Below are positions 20,210 to 29,794 of a DNA stretch of 64,000 nt, one piece after another; the first letter of the stretch is position 1, and every line of letters begins with the position of its first letter. This DNA is from Planctomycetota bacterium (GTDB lineage Bacteria; Planctomycetota; Phycisphaerae; Phycisphaerales; Phycisphaeraceae), in assembly GCA_024276075.1 (NCBI GenBank), contig JAJRXX010000062.1, positions 140,257-204,256 on the forward strand. Direction: 5' to 3'. The notes under the pieces are model-generated. The model did no database searches. It worked only from the letters and a program-made list of their open reading frames with translations, and was not told where the DNA came from. The translations under genes and the position numbers were made by a program.

Positions 20210-21408
20210 GTGGCTACACCCATCCGGTCAAACTCAAACGCTGGCCTCGCGAGCATCACGGGCGTGCGCGACGCGAAATTCAACACCAACCCCACCATGA
20301 TGTACGCCGCCAAGAGGCTCGACCCGCCATACGACACAAACGGCAGTGTGATTCCCGTCACGGGCAGCAACCCCAGCGTCATGCCCATGTTGATCACCGC
20401 TTGGCTAAATAATAACCCCGCAAACCCCACCGTCGCCAAGCGTACAAACGGGTCTTTCTTCCCGCCCGCGACCAGCAGCAGCGACACCACCAGCACCACA
20501 TACAGCCCGACGACGACCGAGCCGCCAAGCAAGCCCCAGCGGTTCATGATCACCGCGAAGATCATGTCGTTGTGATTTTCGGGTAGCCGATTGAGCCGAA
20601 CGACCACTTCTGATTGATCGGTTCCGTACCCGCTCACACCGCCGGCGCCCGCCAGCGTCATGGCCTTGTCCTGTTGATAACCAGTCTGCTTGATGTACCG
20701 GTTATCGCCCTGCACACGGCTAACCATCGCGATGATACGTTGTCGCTGATGTGCCTTGAGAAGCTGCATTGAGTCGGGCAGGGTGTAGATCACCACCACG
20801 TTCATCACGACAGCGATGACAGCAAGCCCCACCAGGATACTTAGGTGCTTTAGCCGAGCACCCGCCGCGACCAGCATCACGAACAGGGCTGGCACAAAGA
20901 TCAACGCTGTGCCCAGATCGGGTTGATTGAGGATCAGCAAAACGGGAATAAACATCAACCCAAACGGCACGAGCAACCCGCCCAGCGTCCGGTAGCTGCG
21001 CCGGTACCGCAGGTACAACGCCAGCGCCAAGACGAATATCGTTTTGGCCACCTCCGACGGCTGGAACATCATAAAGTGCAGGTTAATCCAACACGTAGCG
21101 CCGTTACGCACCGGCACGACCGACCGCGGCACCCCGGGCACGAGCAGCAACACCAGCAACGCCAGCGTCACCCACATCGTCGGCCCGACTACCTTGGCAA
21201 TCAGCTTCGGGTGCGGCAGCACCACGGCGCCCGCGACCAGCAGCGAGATCACCAGCCACTTGAGTTGTATCGCTCCATAAACAGGGCGCACACCCTCGAT
21301 CGCTGCGATCCCCAGGCCCGACAACGCCAACACCGACCCCAACACAAGCCACGCCGGCTGCGGCCGACACAAATGACGGATTTGCCCAGGTAATAGCATC
21401 ATGCCCAC
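20206..21408 (-). CDS. rodA: Rod-shape SEDS protein RodA/FtsW family
   Basis: 400 residues, about ten transmembrane helices. SEDS proteins are peptidoglycan glycosyltransferases working with a class B PBP. The conserved NQPDLGTALIF (catalytic-region Asp), FMMFQPSEVAKTIFVLALA, GAGGVSGYGT and FVSYGGSSLLAAYIMVGLVLN are visible. Its position right after a PBP2 gene supports RodA rather than FtsW. It lies 37 bp downstream of mrdA and overlaps rsmG by 4 bp. Of interest because planctomycetes were long thought to lack peptidoglycan. This pair argues for elongation-type synthesis. Confidence 0.92.
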   Translation of the reverse strand: MGMMLLPGQIRHLCRPQPAWLVLGSVLALSGLGIAAIEGVRPVYGAIQLKWLVISLLVAGAVVLPHPKLIAKVVGPTMWVTLALLVLLLVPGVPRSVVPVRNGATCWINLHFMMFQPSEVAKTIFVLALALYLRYRRSYRTLGGLLVPFGLMFIPVLLILNQPDLGTALIFVPALFVMLVAAGARLKHLSILVGLAVIAVVMNVVVIYTLPDSMQLLKAHQRQRIIAMVSRVQGDNRYIKQTGYQQDKAMTLAGAGGVSGYGTDQSEVVVRLNRLPENHNDMIFAVIMNRWGLLGGSVVVGLYVVLVVSLLLVAGGKKDPFVRLATVGFAGLLFSQAVINMGMTLGLLPVTGITLPFVSYGGSSLLAAYIMVGLVLNFASRTPVMLARPAFEFDRMGVAT

Positions 21409-21445
21409 GCGCCACGGTATTCAAAGATTACGTATCGATCTGTTT

Positions 21446-23758
21446 TCACAAGTACCCCTCCGCGCGCATGGCGTGCAGTATCTGGTTGACGATCGGCGCC
21501 GCCACCGCCCCGCCGCTGCCGCCGTATTCCACAACCACCGCCACGACGAAATCGGGTCGCGGCGACCCGGGTCGCTGGACTAAGCACAGCGTCCACGCGT
21601 GATCGCCTCGTCTGACGATACGGTCCACCTCCCGGTTAAACCGCCCGTCTCTATCCTCGTCGAGCCACAAGGGCACACCCTGAGCCGTACCGCTCTTGGC
21701 AAAAATGCGCACCGACTCGATGTTAAATACCGGCTCGTGCCTCAATAGTGTCAGGCTGTGTACCGAGCCATACGGTTTGGTGACCGCGTCCTCCAGCCCC
21801 CCCATCGCCGCCTCGACGCCACGCGGGTCGAGTTCCAGATCATACCCGTCTTGCCCTTCGACACGATCGCCCAGCATGACCAAGTTCGGACTAATCGCGT
21901 ATCCCCCACGCGCCAGTGCCGCGTAGGCGCCGGCAGCTTGTAGGGGCGTCCAACGGATCGGCCCCTGCCCGATGCCCATGAAAATCGCATCGGCGACACT
22001 TAGGTTCACCACGCTGCCGTATCCCTGTGCGCCAAGCTTCGGCAGGTCGCCGCGAACCTCTTCAGCCAGCCCGCATCCCGTCGATCGCCCCAGCCCAAAA
22101 CGGTCATACCACCCCACCAAGCCCCCGCTCAAACGCCGACCCAGGGTATAGAAGAAAATGTTGCAGCTACGCGCGATGGCTTCCCGGCCAGCGAGTGGGC
22201 CGTGCGTTGAGTTGAAAGACTTGTATATCCAACAGCGGTAGCGGTCGTTGTGATTCGGGTCCAGGTGGCCGTTGCATTCGATTGTTTCGCCCCCACTGAT
22301 CTTGCCGTCGGTCATCGCAGCGGCCAACACCAGCGGCTTTACGGTCGAGCCGGGTTGGTACGGCCGGGACACGGTGCGATTCAAAAAGGGTTGATTCTCA
22401 TGGTCTCTCCATACCGAGCCGGGGTCGTCGCGCAGTTGTTGCAGGCTAAACCCGGGCACACTGACTGCTGCGAGTACCTGGCTCTGCTGCACGTCGAGCA
22501 CCACGGCGGCACCGTTGAGTGTCTGGCCCGGCTGCGGCTCCAACGGGTCGGGACGCGGACCGTCGTGGTGCCAAGGCTGGACTCTCATCAACCCGAACGC
22601 CGGCGCCATGATCGCCTGTAAGCGTGCCTGGAGTTGGATGTCAACCGTTAATACCACATCGCCGCCGCCGAGCGGCTCGATGCGTTGCTGCTGATCGGTG
22701 TCGAGGTGTCTGACGACTTGGCCTCGCACGCCACGGAGCCGATCCTCCTGAGATTTTTCCATACCCCACCAGCCCACCGCGTCTCCAGGCAGGTAGCCGC
22801 CCAGGTCCATGCCCGCGCCGGCGGTGCCGCCATCGGGTCGGCGAAACGGCCGCCGTTGCACGTCTTCCTTCCAAACATTGCGCAGTGCCCCGATAAAGTG
22901 TGTCCCCACGCCGTTGACAGCCACCTCAATCGGCGTGTCCCTGCGTAGCGGACCGGGCAGGGTGTTACGCTCGACCAGCAGCGTCATATTTTGTAGCGGG
23001 TAGTAGCGGCTGCGCGACGGCTCGACGCTTACCTGACGCCACACCGCCATCCCGGGGTCGTCCGCTGCCGCCGCGATTAGGCTCTGAAACCGTATCAACG
23101 CCAAATGGTCGACGCCCTTGAGTAACGGGTGCGCCGCCGTCTGCTCGCTGATCGGCTGTGCCACCTCAATCAGTGAGATCGGCTCGCCCTCCTCCTCCAT
23201 GCGCAGTTGCAATCGCCGATCCCACACCGTGCTGGCGATCTGCTTGACGCGGCGGACGATCGTAGCCTTTCGTTGTTCGAGTTCGTGGCGATCGATACCC
23301 CCCTCTCGGCACAGCGTCTGCCAGAGCTTCTCAACCTGCTGGTCGTACGGCCGCTGGTACTGCTCGATGAGCACTTGGCGGTCTTGCTCGTGGAATTGCA
23401 CCCAGTGGGTCTTGTTGGCTTTGTAGGCATCCCGCCGTGCGCGTGTATAAGCCCAATCGCCGGTGAGTACCGCGTAGCGCACGCAGACGTCGTCGCTTGG
23501 CCGATCCGCTGCCAACACCCGCATACGCCGGTCAAGGATGCGCCCCCTGGCTGTGGGAATCAACCGTCTGTGCACCAGCGCCGCCTCCGCACGCCCCCGC
23601 CAGACCGCGCCCTCCACGATGGTCAGCCGTGCCATCTGGACGATCAGCACCACCGCCGCCACCAACGCACCGCTACCCACCAGTATCAACCGGCGCTGGA
23701 ACATGCTGGGCACCAGCCGGCTCAACAAAAATTGACCTCGGAATTTAGATCGCTTCAC
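21446..23758 (-). CDS. mrdA: Penicillin-binding protein 2 (class B transpeptidase)
   Basis: Membrane-anchored peptidoglycan transpeptidase of the elongation machinery. 770 residues: N-terminal transmembrane helix (about 23-43), long pedestal region, then the penicillin-binding domain with the catalytic S471-T-V-K474, S531-C-N533 and K688-S-G690-TA. At 770 residues it is longer than E. coli PBP2 (633), with the extra length in the charged region 95-235 before the dimerisation domain. It heads a minus-strand cluster with rodA, rsmG and an MBL hydrolase. mreC and mreD are not directly upstream, where a repeat occurs instead. Confidence 0.94.
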   Translation of the reverse strand: MKRSKFRGQFLLSRLVPSMFQRRLILVGSGALVAAVVLIVQMARLTIVEGAVWRGRAEAALVHRRLIPTARGRILDRRMRVLAADRPSDDVCVRYAVLTGDWAYTRARRDAYKANKTHWVQFHEQDRQVLIEQYQRPYDQQVEKLWQTLCREGGIDRHELEQRKATIVRRVKQIASTVWDRRLQLRMEEEGEPISLIEVAQPISEQTAAHPLLKGVDHLALIRFQSLIAAAADDPGMAVWRQVSVEPSRSRYYPLQNMTLLVERNTLPGPLRRDTPIEVAVNGVGTHFIGALRNVWKEDVQRRPFRRPDGGTAGAGMDLGGYLPGDAVGWWGMEKSQEDRLRGVRGQVVRHLDTDQQQRIEPLGGGDVVLTVDIQLQARLQAIMAPAFGLMRVQPWHHDGPRPDPLEPQPGQTLNGAAVVLDVQQSQVLAAVSVPGFSLQQLRDDPGSVWRDHENQPFLNRTVSRPYQPGSTVKPLVLAAAMTDGKISGGETIECNGHLDPNHNDRYRCWIYKSFNSTHGPLAGREAIARSCNIFFYTLGRRLSGGLVGWYDRFGLGRSTGCGLAEEVRGDLPKLGAQGYGSVVNLSVADAIFMGIGQGPIRWTPLQAAGAYAALARGGYAISPNLVMLGDRVEGQDGYDLELDPRGVEAAMGGLEDAVTKPYGSVHSLTLLRHEPVFNIESVRIFAKSGTAQGVPLWLDEDRDGRFNREVDRIVRRGDHAWTLCLVQRPGSPRPDFVVAVVVEYGGSGGAVAAPIVNQILHAMRAEGYL

Positions 23759-23837
23759 GCCCTTGCCTCATTCCTATTGACATGACACCGATTATAAGCC
23801 CCGACCCCCTGGTGCGTGCAGCACCCACGCCTAATTA

Positions 23838-23945
23838 CAAAAACCCTCTCCCCTTAGGGGAGAGGCAGGGTGAGGGGTAAAAGTCTCGTAAATCATGAAC
23901 GCTCGACCCTCCCCTTGCCCTCTCCATGAAAGGGAGGGGGAATTA
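23838..23945 (-). repeat. Pyrimidine/purine-rich repeat, copy B (inverted)
   Basis: Reverse-orientation copy of the ~125 bp element: aaccctctccccttaggggagag, then the core reading on the minus strand as gttcatgatttacgagactttt, then tccctttcatggagagggc. It lies between mrdA and the convergently placed end of the nuclease gene at 23963. Each half can form its own hairpin. Confidence 0.8.
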
Positions 23946-23962
23946 TTAAGCCGACTCTAGAA

Positions 23963-24991
23963 TCATGGCTCGGCGGGAACGCGCCGCGACCAGGTATCGG
24001 CTTGGGCCTGAGCCGCGGCGAGCCGATCCAGGTCAAATACCGCGATGACCGGCGCGTGATCCGAGCCCTTGAGCAACTGCTTGTCCAATACCACCCGGGC
24101 AGACCCCGCGACTACCGCATGAGCCATGGCTTTGCTGGCAAGGATGTAGTCAATCGTGCTGCGGTACGGCTTTTTCAGATATGTAACCCGCTGCTGCGCG
24201 GGTAATTTCGCGTGCAGGTCGACTAGCAACGGCGCACCATCTCCAGACGCCCCGCCATCCCCAACGGGATCAAGCAGCGCCCGAAGCGGTGCGCTATCGG
24301 GAACGTCGTTGAGATCGCCGATCAATATGGCCATGGCCGACGCGGGTCGATCCGCAAACGAGTTTTGGATGATTCGCCTTGCCGTGACCGCCTCCGCCAG
24401 CCGCCGTGCCGCTGATTTTGGGTCGTTGCGCGACGACCGTTTGCTCTTGAAATGCACGACGAACACGTCGAGTACCGCATCGGGCGCCACCTGTATACGC
24501 ACCTGCATCAGGTCACGCGCAAATCGCTTGCCCGCCGCCGGCCCATCCGTCACGTCTAAATCAATAAACCGGTGGCTGGTGACGCTGACAATCGGCCTTC
24601 GGCTGATTAACGCCAAATTTAGCCCAAACCGGGAATTGGTCTGCCCGACTACGACATACCGGTACCCCATATTGCGCAGGTACTCCCTGACAACGGATCG
24701 CAGGAAACCCTCGCTCTCCACCTCCTGTAGTGCCACGAGGTCGGCGTCTAGGCGGCGCAGCACCGCGACGATTTGTTTGATCTGCTTGGGGGTCTTGGCC
24801 GACGTCCGCTCGTCTTGGATGTAGGGGTCGTTGTGCTCGTCCAACAGATTCTGCACGTTGTACGTGGCAACCGTCAGCATCGCGGGCGCTGGTGCGCCGT
24901 TTTGCCCAAGCGCAACGGTCTGCCCAAGGACCAGCAGCCACACACACAGCAGTCGTCGTGCAATTAGACAGCCATCCCGGTCGTGCGTCAT
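23963..24991 (-). CDS. Secreted endonuclease/exonuclease/phosphatase family protein
   Basis: 342 residues with an N-terminal signal peptide (basic start, hydrophobic 12-28). The DNase I-like fold is shown by ATYNVQNL (Asn), LQEVES (metal Glu), GDLNDVPDS and the terminal KGSDHAPV with the catalytic His. Substrates in this superfamily range from nucleic acids to phospholipids and sugar phosphates, so only an exported phosphodiesterase or phosphomonoesterase is inferred. It follows aspS on the same strand. No fusion or truncation is seen. Confidence 0.85.
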   Translation of the reverse strand: MTHDRDGCLIARRLLCVWLLVLGQTVALGQNGAPAPAMLTVATYNVQNLLDEHNDPYIQDERTSAKTPKQIKQIVAVLRRLDADLVALQEVESEGFLRSVVREYLRNMGYRYVVVGQTNSRFGLNLALISRRPIVSVTSHRFIDLDVTDGPAAGKRFARDLMQVRIQVAPDAVLDVFVVHFKSKRSSRNDPKSAARRLAEAVTARRIIQNSFADRPASAMAILIGDLNDVPDSAPLRALLDPVGDGGASGDGAPLLVDLHAKLPAQQRVTYLKKPYRSTIDYILASKAMAHAVVAGSARVVLDKQLLKGSDHAPVIAVFDLDRLAAAQAQADTWSRRVPAEP

Positions 24992-25038
24992 GGAAATTCA
25001 CTCGTGTACGCCGGTGTGTAGGGCATCGCCCGGCAAAC

Positions 25039-26835
25039 TCAACCCGTCCCGACAACCACAGCCGGCTTCGGGGGCAGTGCCAATCGCAAATGAAGCTCAC
25101 GCAACTGAGCGTCGTCGACCAGCGACGGTGCTTCGGTCATCAGGTCGGCGCCGTTTTGCGTCTTGGGAAACGCGATCACGTCGCGGATGTTGTTCGTACC
25201 GACCAGGTGCATCATGATCCGGTCGAGCCCCAGGGCAATGCCGCCGTGCGGCGGGGCACCGTGCTTGAGCGCGTCGAGCAGGAACCCGAACTTTGCCCGT
25301 GCCGCCGATTCGTCGATCCCCAACAGCTTGAACACCTGCATCTGCACCTCGGACTGATGGATACGGATCGACCCACCGCCAAGCTCTGAGCCGTTGAGGA
25401 TGATGTCGTACGCCTGCGACCGCACCGCTGCCGGATCGGTCTCGAGTAATTCCATATCCTCTGAACACGGCGCGGTGAACGGGTGGTGGAGGCTGTCCCA
25501 CCGCTTCTGGTCCTCGTTCCACTCGACAGCCGGAAAGTCCACGACCCACAGCCAGCGCCATTGGCCTTCCTCGATCAGGTCACGCTCACGGGCCATCTTG
25601 ATCCGCAACTCACCAAGTACCCGGTGCACGATCTTCGACCGGTCAGCCCCGAAGCACAGCAGGTCGCCCTGCTTTGCGCCCATCCGCTCGATCAGCTCAC
25701 CCGCAACGGGTGCGAGAAACTTCGCGATGCCGGTTTCGAGCTTGTCGGGGCCAGCGACTTTCGTCACGGCTAGACCCTTAGCACCGAAACCCTTTGCCCA
25801 GTCAGCGAGCCCATCGGTTTCCTTGCGCGTCATGGTCCCGCCCCCGGGCACGCAGATACCCTTGACCGTCCCATCACCCGACGCCAAGCCCAACGCGCCT
25901 TTAAACACGCCGAAGTCCGTCTTGCCAGCGATATCGCCCAGGTCGATCAGTTCCATGCCGAACCGCGTGTCGGGTCGATCGGTGCCGAACCGGCTGATCG
26001 CCTCGTTGTAGCTCATCCGCGGGATGTCACCCACTTCCACTTCAAGCACCTCGCTCCACACCCGCCGTACCAAGCCCTCGATCAACGCCATGACATCCTG
26101 CGCCTCGACGAAGCTCATCTCCAGGTCCAACTGCGTAAACTCCGCCTGCCTGTCAGCACGCGGGTCCTCGTCGCGGAAGCACCGCACGATCTGCACGTAC
26201 CGCTCGATCCCCCCAGCCATGAGTATCTGCTTAAAGAGCTGCGGGCTCTGAGGCAGTGCATAAAACTCGCCCGGCTGAAGCCTGCTGGGCACCAGGAAAT
26301 CGCGTGCACCCTCCGGCGTCGACTTACACAGAAACGGCGTCTCCACCTCATAAAATCCGTGCTCGTCAAAGTAATCTCGCATGATCTTGGTCACGCGATG
26401 GCGTGCCTTGAGGATATGCACCATCCGGGGCCGACGCAGGTCGATGTACCGGTATTTCAGGCGCACTTCTTCGCCCACGCGCCCCGCCTCGTCGGGTGTG
26501 AACGGCGGAGCCTGAGTCTTATTCAAAACCTCGACGCGTGTCGCCTGCACCTCGATCTGCCCTGTGACGAGCTTCGGGTTTGCCATACCCGACTCACGCC
26601 CCACGCACTGACCCTCGACCCAGACGACGTCTTCGTTACGCAGCTTGTCCGCCGCCGCGTGGGCCTGAGCGTGCTCGGGGTGGAAGACGATCTGCGTCAC
26701 CCCTTCCCGGTCGCGCAGGTCGATGAAGATGACCCCGCCGTGGTCGCGGTAGCTGTTGACCCAGCCCGCCAAGCTGACCGTTTGGCCAACGTGTTCATCC
26801 CGTAGCTCGCCGCAATTGTTTGTTCGTACTGGCAT
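25039..26835 (-). CDS. aspS: Aspartyl-tRNA synthetase (bacterial type)
   Basis: Class II synthetase charging tRNA-Asp (possibly tRNA-Asn as well). 598 residues: N-terminal OB-fold anticodon domain (VSLAGWVNSYRDHGGVIFID), motif 2 RCFRDEDPRADRQAEFTQLD, the bacteria-specific GAD insertion (about 290-420), and motif 3 GIALGLDRIMMHLVG. Whether it is discriminating cannot be told here. The window has no gatCAB genes. Confidence 0.97.
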   Translation of the reverse strand: MPVRTNNCGELRDEHVGQTVSLAGWVNSYRDHGGVIFIDLRDREGVTQIVFHPEHAQAHAAADKLRNEDVVWVEGQCVGRESGMANPKLVTGQIEVQATRVEVLNKTQAPPFTPDEAGRVGEEVRLKYRYIDLRRPRMVHILKARHRVTKIMRDYFDEHGFYEVETPFLCKSTPEGARDFLVPSRLQPGEFYALPQSPQLFKQILMAGGIERYVQIVRCFRDEDPRADRQAEFTQLDLEMSFVEAQDVMALIEGLVRRVWSEVLEVEVGDIPRMSYNEAISRFGTDRPDTRFGMELIDLGDIAGKTDFGVFKGALGLASGDGTVKGICVPGGGTMTRKETDGLADWAKGFGAKGLAVTKVAGPDKLETGIAKFLAPVAGELIERMGAKQGDLLCFGADRSKIVHRVLGELRIKMARERDLIEEGQWRWLWVVDFPAVEWNEDQKRWDSLHHPFTAPCSEDMELLETDPAAVRSQAYDIILNGSELGGGSIRIHQSEVQMQVFKLLGIDESAARAKFGFLLDALKHGAPPHGGIALGLDRIMMHLVGTNNIRDVIAFPKTQNGADLMTEAPSLVDDAQLRELHLRLALPPKPAVVVGTG

Positions 26836-27016
26836 AAGCGATTATCCGTCCATCACCGCTCGGTCGCGGGGGTCTGTCCAAAGATCAGCAATCATAACAC
26901 CAGCCGGTGCGCTACTCCATCCGACCGTTTAACGGTACAATCAGGAGAATTCGCCAAACCTCAATGCCCAACGCCCTTGTCTCTTGTCTATGCCGCCACA
27001 TGGCCGAATGCTCACC

Positions 27017-27916
27017 ATGACACAGACTTTAACCTCACTAAAAAACACGATCCGCTTCACCCTGTGCGTCGCGACGGTTGTCATCCCGCAGATTGCCTGG
27101 GGGCTGACCATCACACCGACCATCACCGGCCTGATCGACCTCGATAACGACGGGAGCATCCTCGACGAGACGGCTGTCATCGACCAAGCGATCCGCATCT
27201 GGGAGACCACCATCCCGACTAGCCGTGCATTTAGCTTGCAGGTTAACTTCCTTGATCAAGCAGCCACCGGCTCGGGCGTAGTCCTGGGAACCGATGCACA
27301 GCAAATCCCGAACACCGGCTTTATCCGTATCGACACCAACCCGGCCAACTCGCGTGGCTGGTTCGTCGACGACACCCCCAGCGAACACAGTGAGTTCACC
27401 CCCGACACGGATTTCGGGGCAGACCACCAGCACTACGTCGGGGGCTCAAGCACCGACTTCGACCTGCTCACGGTCGCGCTTCACGAGATCGGCCACGCAC
27501 TGGGCTGGACTTTTCTCAATTTGAACCCAACGAGCAACCCACTCTACCTCGGGTTAATGGACCCGACCTTCGGCTCGTTCGTCAAAGGCACACGCGTACG
27601 CCTCACGTCGGGTACTTACGACGTCCCGCTAGACGGCGACGGTTTTACGATTGGCGAAGGCGGCTTGGGTAACAACCTCAGCCACATCTGGTTCGACCGA
27701 CAGACGGGCGAAGGCATCCACACACTAATGAACAGCGGCCACGGGCCCGGCGAACGTTTCCTACCCGCCAACCCAGACATCCTGATGTTCCTGCACGCAT
27801 TTGGCGACGAGGTCGTGCCCGTACCCGAGCCGACGGTGTTGAGCACACTCGTGATGCTGTGCCTCATGGCCATGCCGACCCGAAATCGAGTTGTGAGATG
27901 CCGATCAAAGGTTTAA
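27017..27916 (+). CDS. PEP-CTERM-anchored matrixin-like metalloprotease
   Basis: Signal peptide, then a metzincin-type domain with HEIGHALGW (H156, E157, H160 from this start) and a Met-turn-like LMNSGHGPG. The standard third zinc ligand of HExxHxxGxxH is Phe here, so activity is uncertain. The C-terminus PVPEPTVLSTLVMLCLMAM followed by an Arg-rich tail is a PEP-CTERM sorting signal, read by an exosortase that cleaves and anchors the protein in the envelope. The frame is open from a TTG at 26984 and has ATGs at 26990, 27008 and 27017. The last gives a normal signal peptide. Confidence 0.82.
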   Translation: MTQTLTSLKNTIRFTLCVATVVIPQIAWGLTITPTITGLIDLDNDGSILDETAVIDQAIRIWETTIPTSRAFSLQVNFLDQAATGSGVVLGTDAQQIPNTGFIRIDTNPANSRGWFVDDTPSEHSEFTPDTDFGADHQHYVGGSSTDFDLLTVALHEIGHALGWTFLNLNPTSNPLYLGLMDPTFGSFVKGTRVRLTSGTYDVPLDGDGFTIGEGGLGNNLSHIWFDRQTGEGIHTLMNSGHGPGERFLPANPDILMFLHAFGDEVVPVPEPTVLSTLVMLCLMAMPTRNRVVRCRSKV

Positions 27917-28017
27917 AACCGCGATTGACAGGCAGCATCCAAATTGAATTGATCTAGCCGCCCGTGACCCGTACCGGCGAGCCTGTTTGTGTTTGTAGTA
28001 CTGGGTGGTAGGCGTTT

Positions 28018-28416
28018 ATGAATATTGATGTAACCACACCCGGATTGCTGTTCCCAGCTATCACGCTGCTGCTACTGGCGTACACCAACCGTTTCCTGGG
28101 GCTGGCCACCCTGATCCGCAACCTCCACACCGCCTATAAGACCAACCCCGACACGACCATCCTCAGCCAAATCGACAACCTCAGACACCGCGTCATACTC
28201 ATCCGAAACATGCAAGCCCTGGGCATACTGAGTCTGTTGCTGTGCGTTTTGTGTATGTTCCTGCTGTTCGCCGGCCACGCCGAACTGGGCAAGTACGTCT
28301 TCGGCATCAGCTTGGTGCTGCTCATGGTTTCGCTTGGCCTATCGTTCCGCGAGATACACATTTCTGTCAACGCGCTGAACCTGCACCTGAAGGACCTGGA
28401 AAAAAACGACTCGTAA
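28018..28416 (+). CDS. DUF2721 family membrane protein
   Basis: 132 residues: N-terminal helix (about 8-22), a polar segment LIRNLHTAY and LRHRVILIRNMQALGILSLL, then two more helices (about 68-88 and 94-110). The RNLH ... QI..L..R...IR.. pattern is that of DUF2721. Function is not known. It is followed after 36 bp by another short membrane-anchored protein. Confidence 0.8.
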   Translation: MNIDVTTPGLLFPAITLLLLAYTNRFLGLATLIRNLHTAYKTNPDTTILSQIDNLRHRVILIRNMQALGILSLLLCVLCMFLLFAGHAELGKYVFGISLVLLMVSLGLSFREIHISVNALNLHLKDLEKNDS

Positions 28417-28452
28417 CCATTCGAACCAGTCCGCCTAACGGGCCACGACACC

Positions 28453-29019
28453 ATGACACGGTTCCATATCAGAAAAAGAGTCGTTCAACTCGCCGGCATG
28501 ATTCTGTTCTTCGGCACGGGCTTGGTCCTGCTGCTCTTGGCGTCAACGTTCGACGCGCCAGAGACTATCACCGACGTATCGCAATACGCTGACATCCTGA
28601 AATGGCACGACATCTCGGGCCTGACCGACCATTTCCCGCGTCAAGTCCCGCCCGAAGCAACGGAAGCACGCATGTCGTTTAACGCAGGGTACCGCTACGG
28701 CGGCACACATCTCCAACTTTGGCTACGGCTGCCGCCCGGCCACGCCGCCGACATCCGCAAACAATACGACCACAAAGCCCTCTACCGATTCCAAGGCGGC
28801 AACCGGAAAATACACCGGGATCTGCCCGGCGGTGTGCCGACAACCTTTTTCCGCACCAGCGGCACCGATACCGTCAAATTCCCCGACTCATTCACGATCC
28901 TGGTCCTGGGCTTCGACGAAGACGAAACAGCCGACAAGAAATGGGGGCACGTCGATACCTTCGGCCTAGCGATCAGCGAGACGACCTCCAAGGTCGTGTA
29001 CTGGGCTGAGGCCTGGTAA
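28453..29019 (+). CDS. Membrane-anchored protein, unknown function
   Basis: 188 residues with one N-terminal hydrophobic helix (about 12-32) acting as signal anchor, followed by an exported domain of about 150 residues with aromatic and charged strands (GGTHLQLWLRLPPGH, DSFTILVLGFDEDE). No family recognised and no catalytic motif seen. It follows the DUF2721 gene closely and probably shares its transcript. Confidence 0.6.
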   Translation: MTRFHIRKRVVQLAGMILFFGTGLVLLLLASTFDAPETITDVSQYADILKWHDISGLTDHFPRQVPPEATEARMSFNAGYRYGGTHLQLWLRLPPGHAADIRKQYDHKALYRFQGGNRKIHRDLPGGVPTTFFRTSGTDTVKFPDSFTILVLGFDEDETADKKWGHVDTFGLAISETTSKVVYWAEAW

Positions 29020-29066
29020 TCGCCCCGCTCCCACGACGCAATCACCAATTAACTACCCTGTGCCAC

Positions 29067-29402
29067 ATGAAAGCCATCACTCTAGACCAATTGCCGCAAG
29101 AAGGGGTATCGCACAACCCGCAGATCCGTAAACGGGTCATGTTGCGACGCGGCGAGCTGCCGCACTTGGCGAATTTTTCACAAGCACGCTTCGCACCCGG
29201 CGACGTCGCCAACGCGCACGCACACAACAACATGTGGGAGGTGTTCTTCGTGGAATCGGGGCAAGGCGTCATCCGCGTTGACGGGCGTGAGCAGCCGCTG
29301 ACCGCCGGCGTCTGCGTCTTGATCGAGCCAGGCGAACGCCACGAAGTCGCCAACACCGGTACCGTTGACTTGGTCATCACCTATTTCGGGATCAATGCCT
29401 GA
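29067..29402 (+). CDS. Small cupin-domain protein
   Basis: 111 residues, a single cupin. Motif 1 HAHNNMWEVFFVESGQG supplies the His, His and Glu metal ligands and motif 2 PGERHEVANTG the third His. The size and motif fit dioxygenase-like or sugar/metal-binding cupins. The substrate is unknown. No exported signal. Confidence 0.8.
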   Translation: MKAITLDQLPQEGVSHNPQIRKRVMLRRGELPHLANFSQARFAPGDVANAHAHNNMWEVFFVESGQGVIRVDGREQPLTAGVCVLIEPGERHEVANTGTVDLVITYFGINA

Positions 29403-29556
29403 CGCTTCCGACGCGCGCCTTCAACACAGGCACGGTGTCCAGGGTTGCTCAACAACTCATACGGATCACACTATTGATGATGTATACTTGCTTCACGCCA
29501 CGCAGCTACGCCTACCAGCAAGCCCAGCCCACCGAACATCCCGGAGCCCCGCTGAT

Positions 29557-29757
29557 ATGTCTAGACCCAAATTAATTACCGTCATTGTGCTGGCTGTCCT
29601 AGCGGTTGTCATCTTATTTCAGAACATAGAAACGGGAGATACCAATATCTTGTTTTGGACGGTTCCAGTTCCACGAGCATTGTTTTTCTTTTGTGCTGTG
29701 TTGCTGGGCTTCGCTGCCGGCGTACTAGTGACCAAGTCGTACCTAAAAAAACCGTGA
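29557..29757 (+). CDS. LapA-like (DUF1049) small membrane protein
   Basis: 66 residues from the ATG at 29557, preceded by a weak ggagcccc ribosome binding site. Two hydrophobic helices separated by a short loop with NIETGDTNILFWTVPVP, the classic Q-N-x-[DE]-xx-xxxFWxxxxP pattern of LapA/YciS, which in E. coli is linked to LPS assembly. The frame extends further upstream (29365) but that part shows no family character. Confidence 0.75.
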   Translation: MSRPKLITVIVLAVLAVVILFQNIETGDTNILFWTVPVPRALFFFCAVLLGFAAGVLVTKSYLKKP

Positions 29758-29794
29758 TACGCACTGCGTAACCCCACTCTGATAAACTAGCAAT

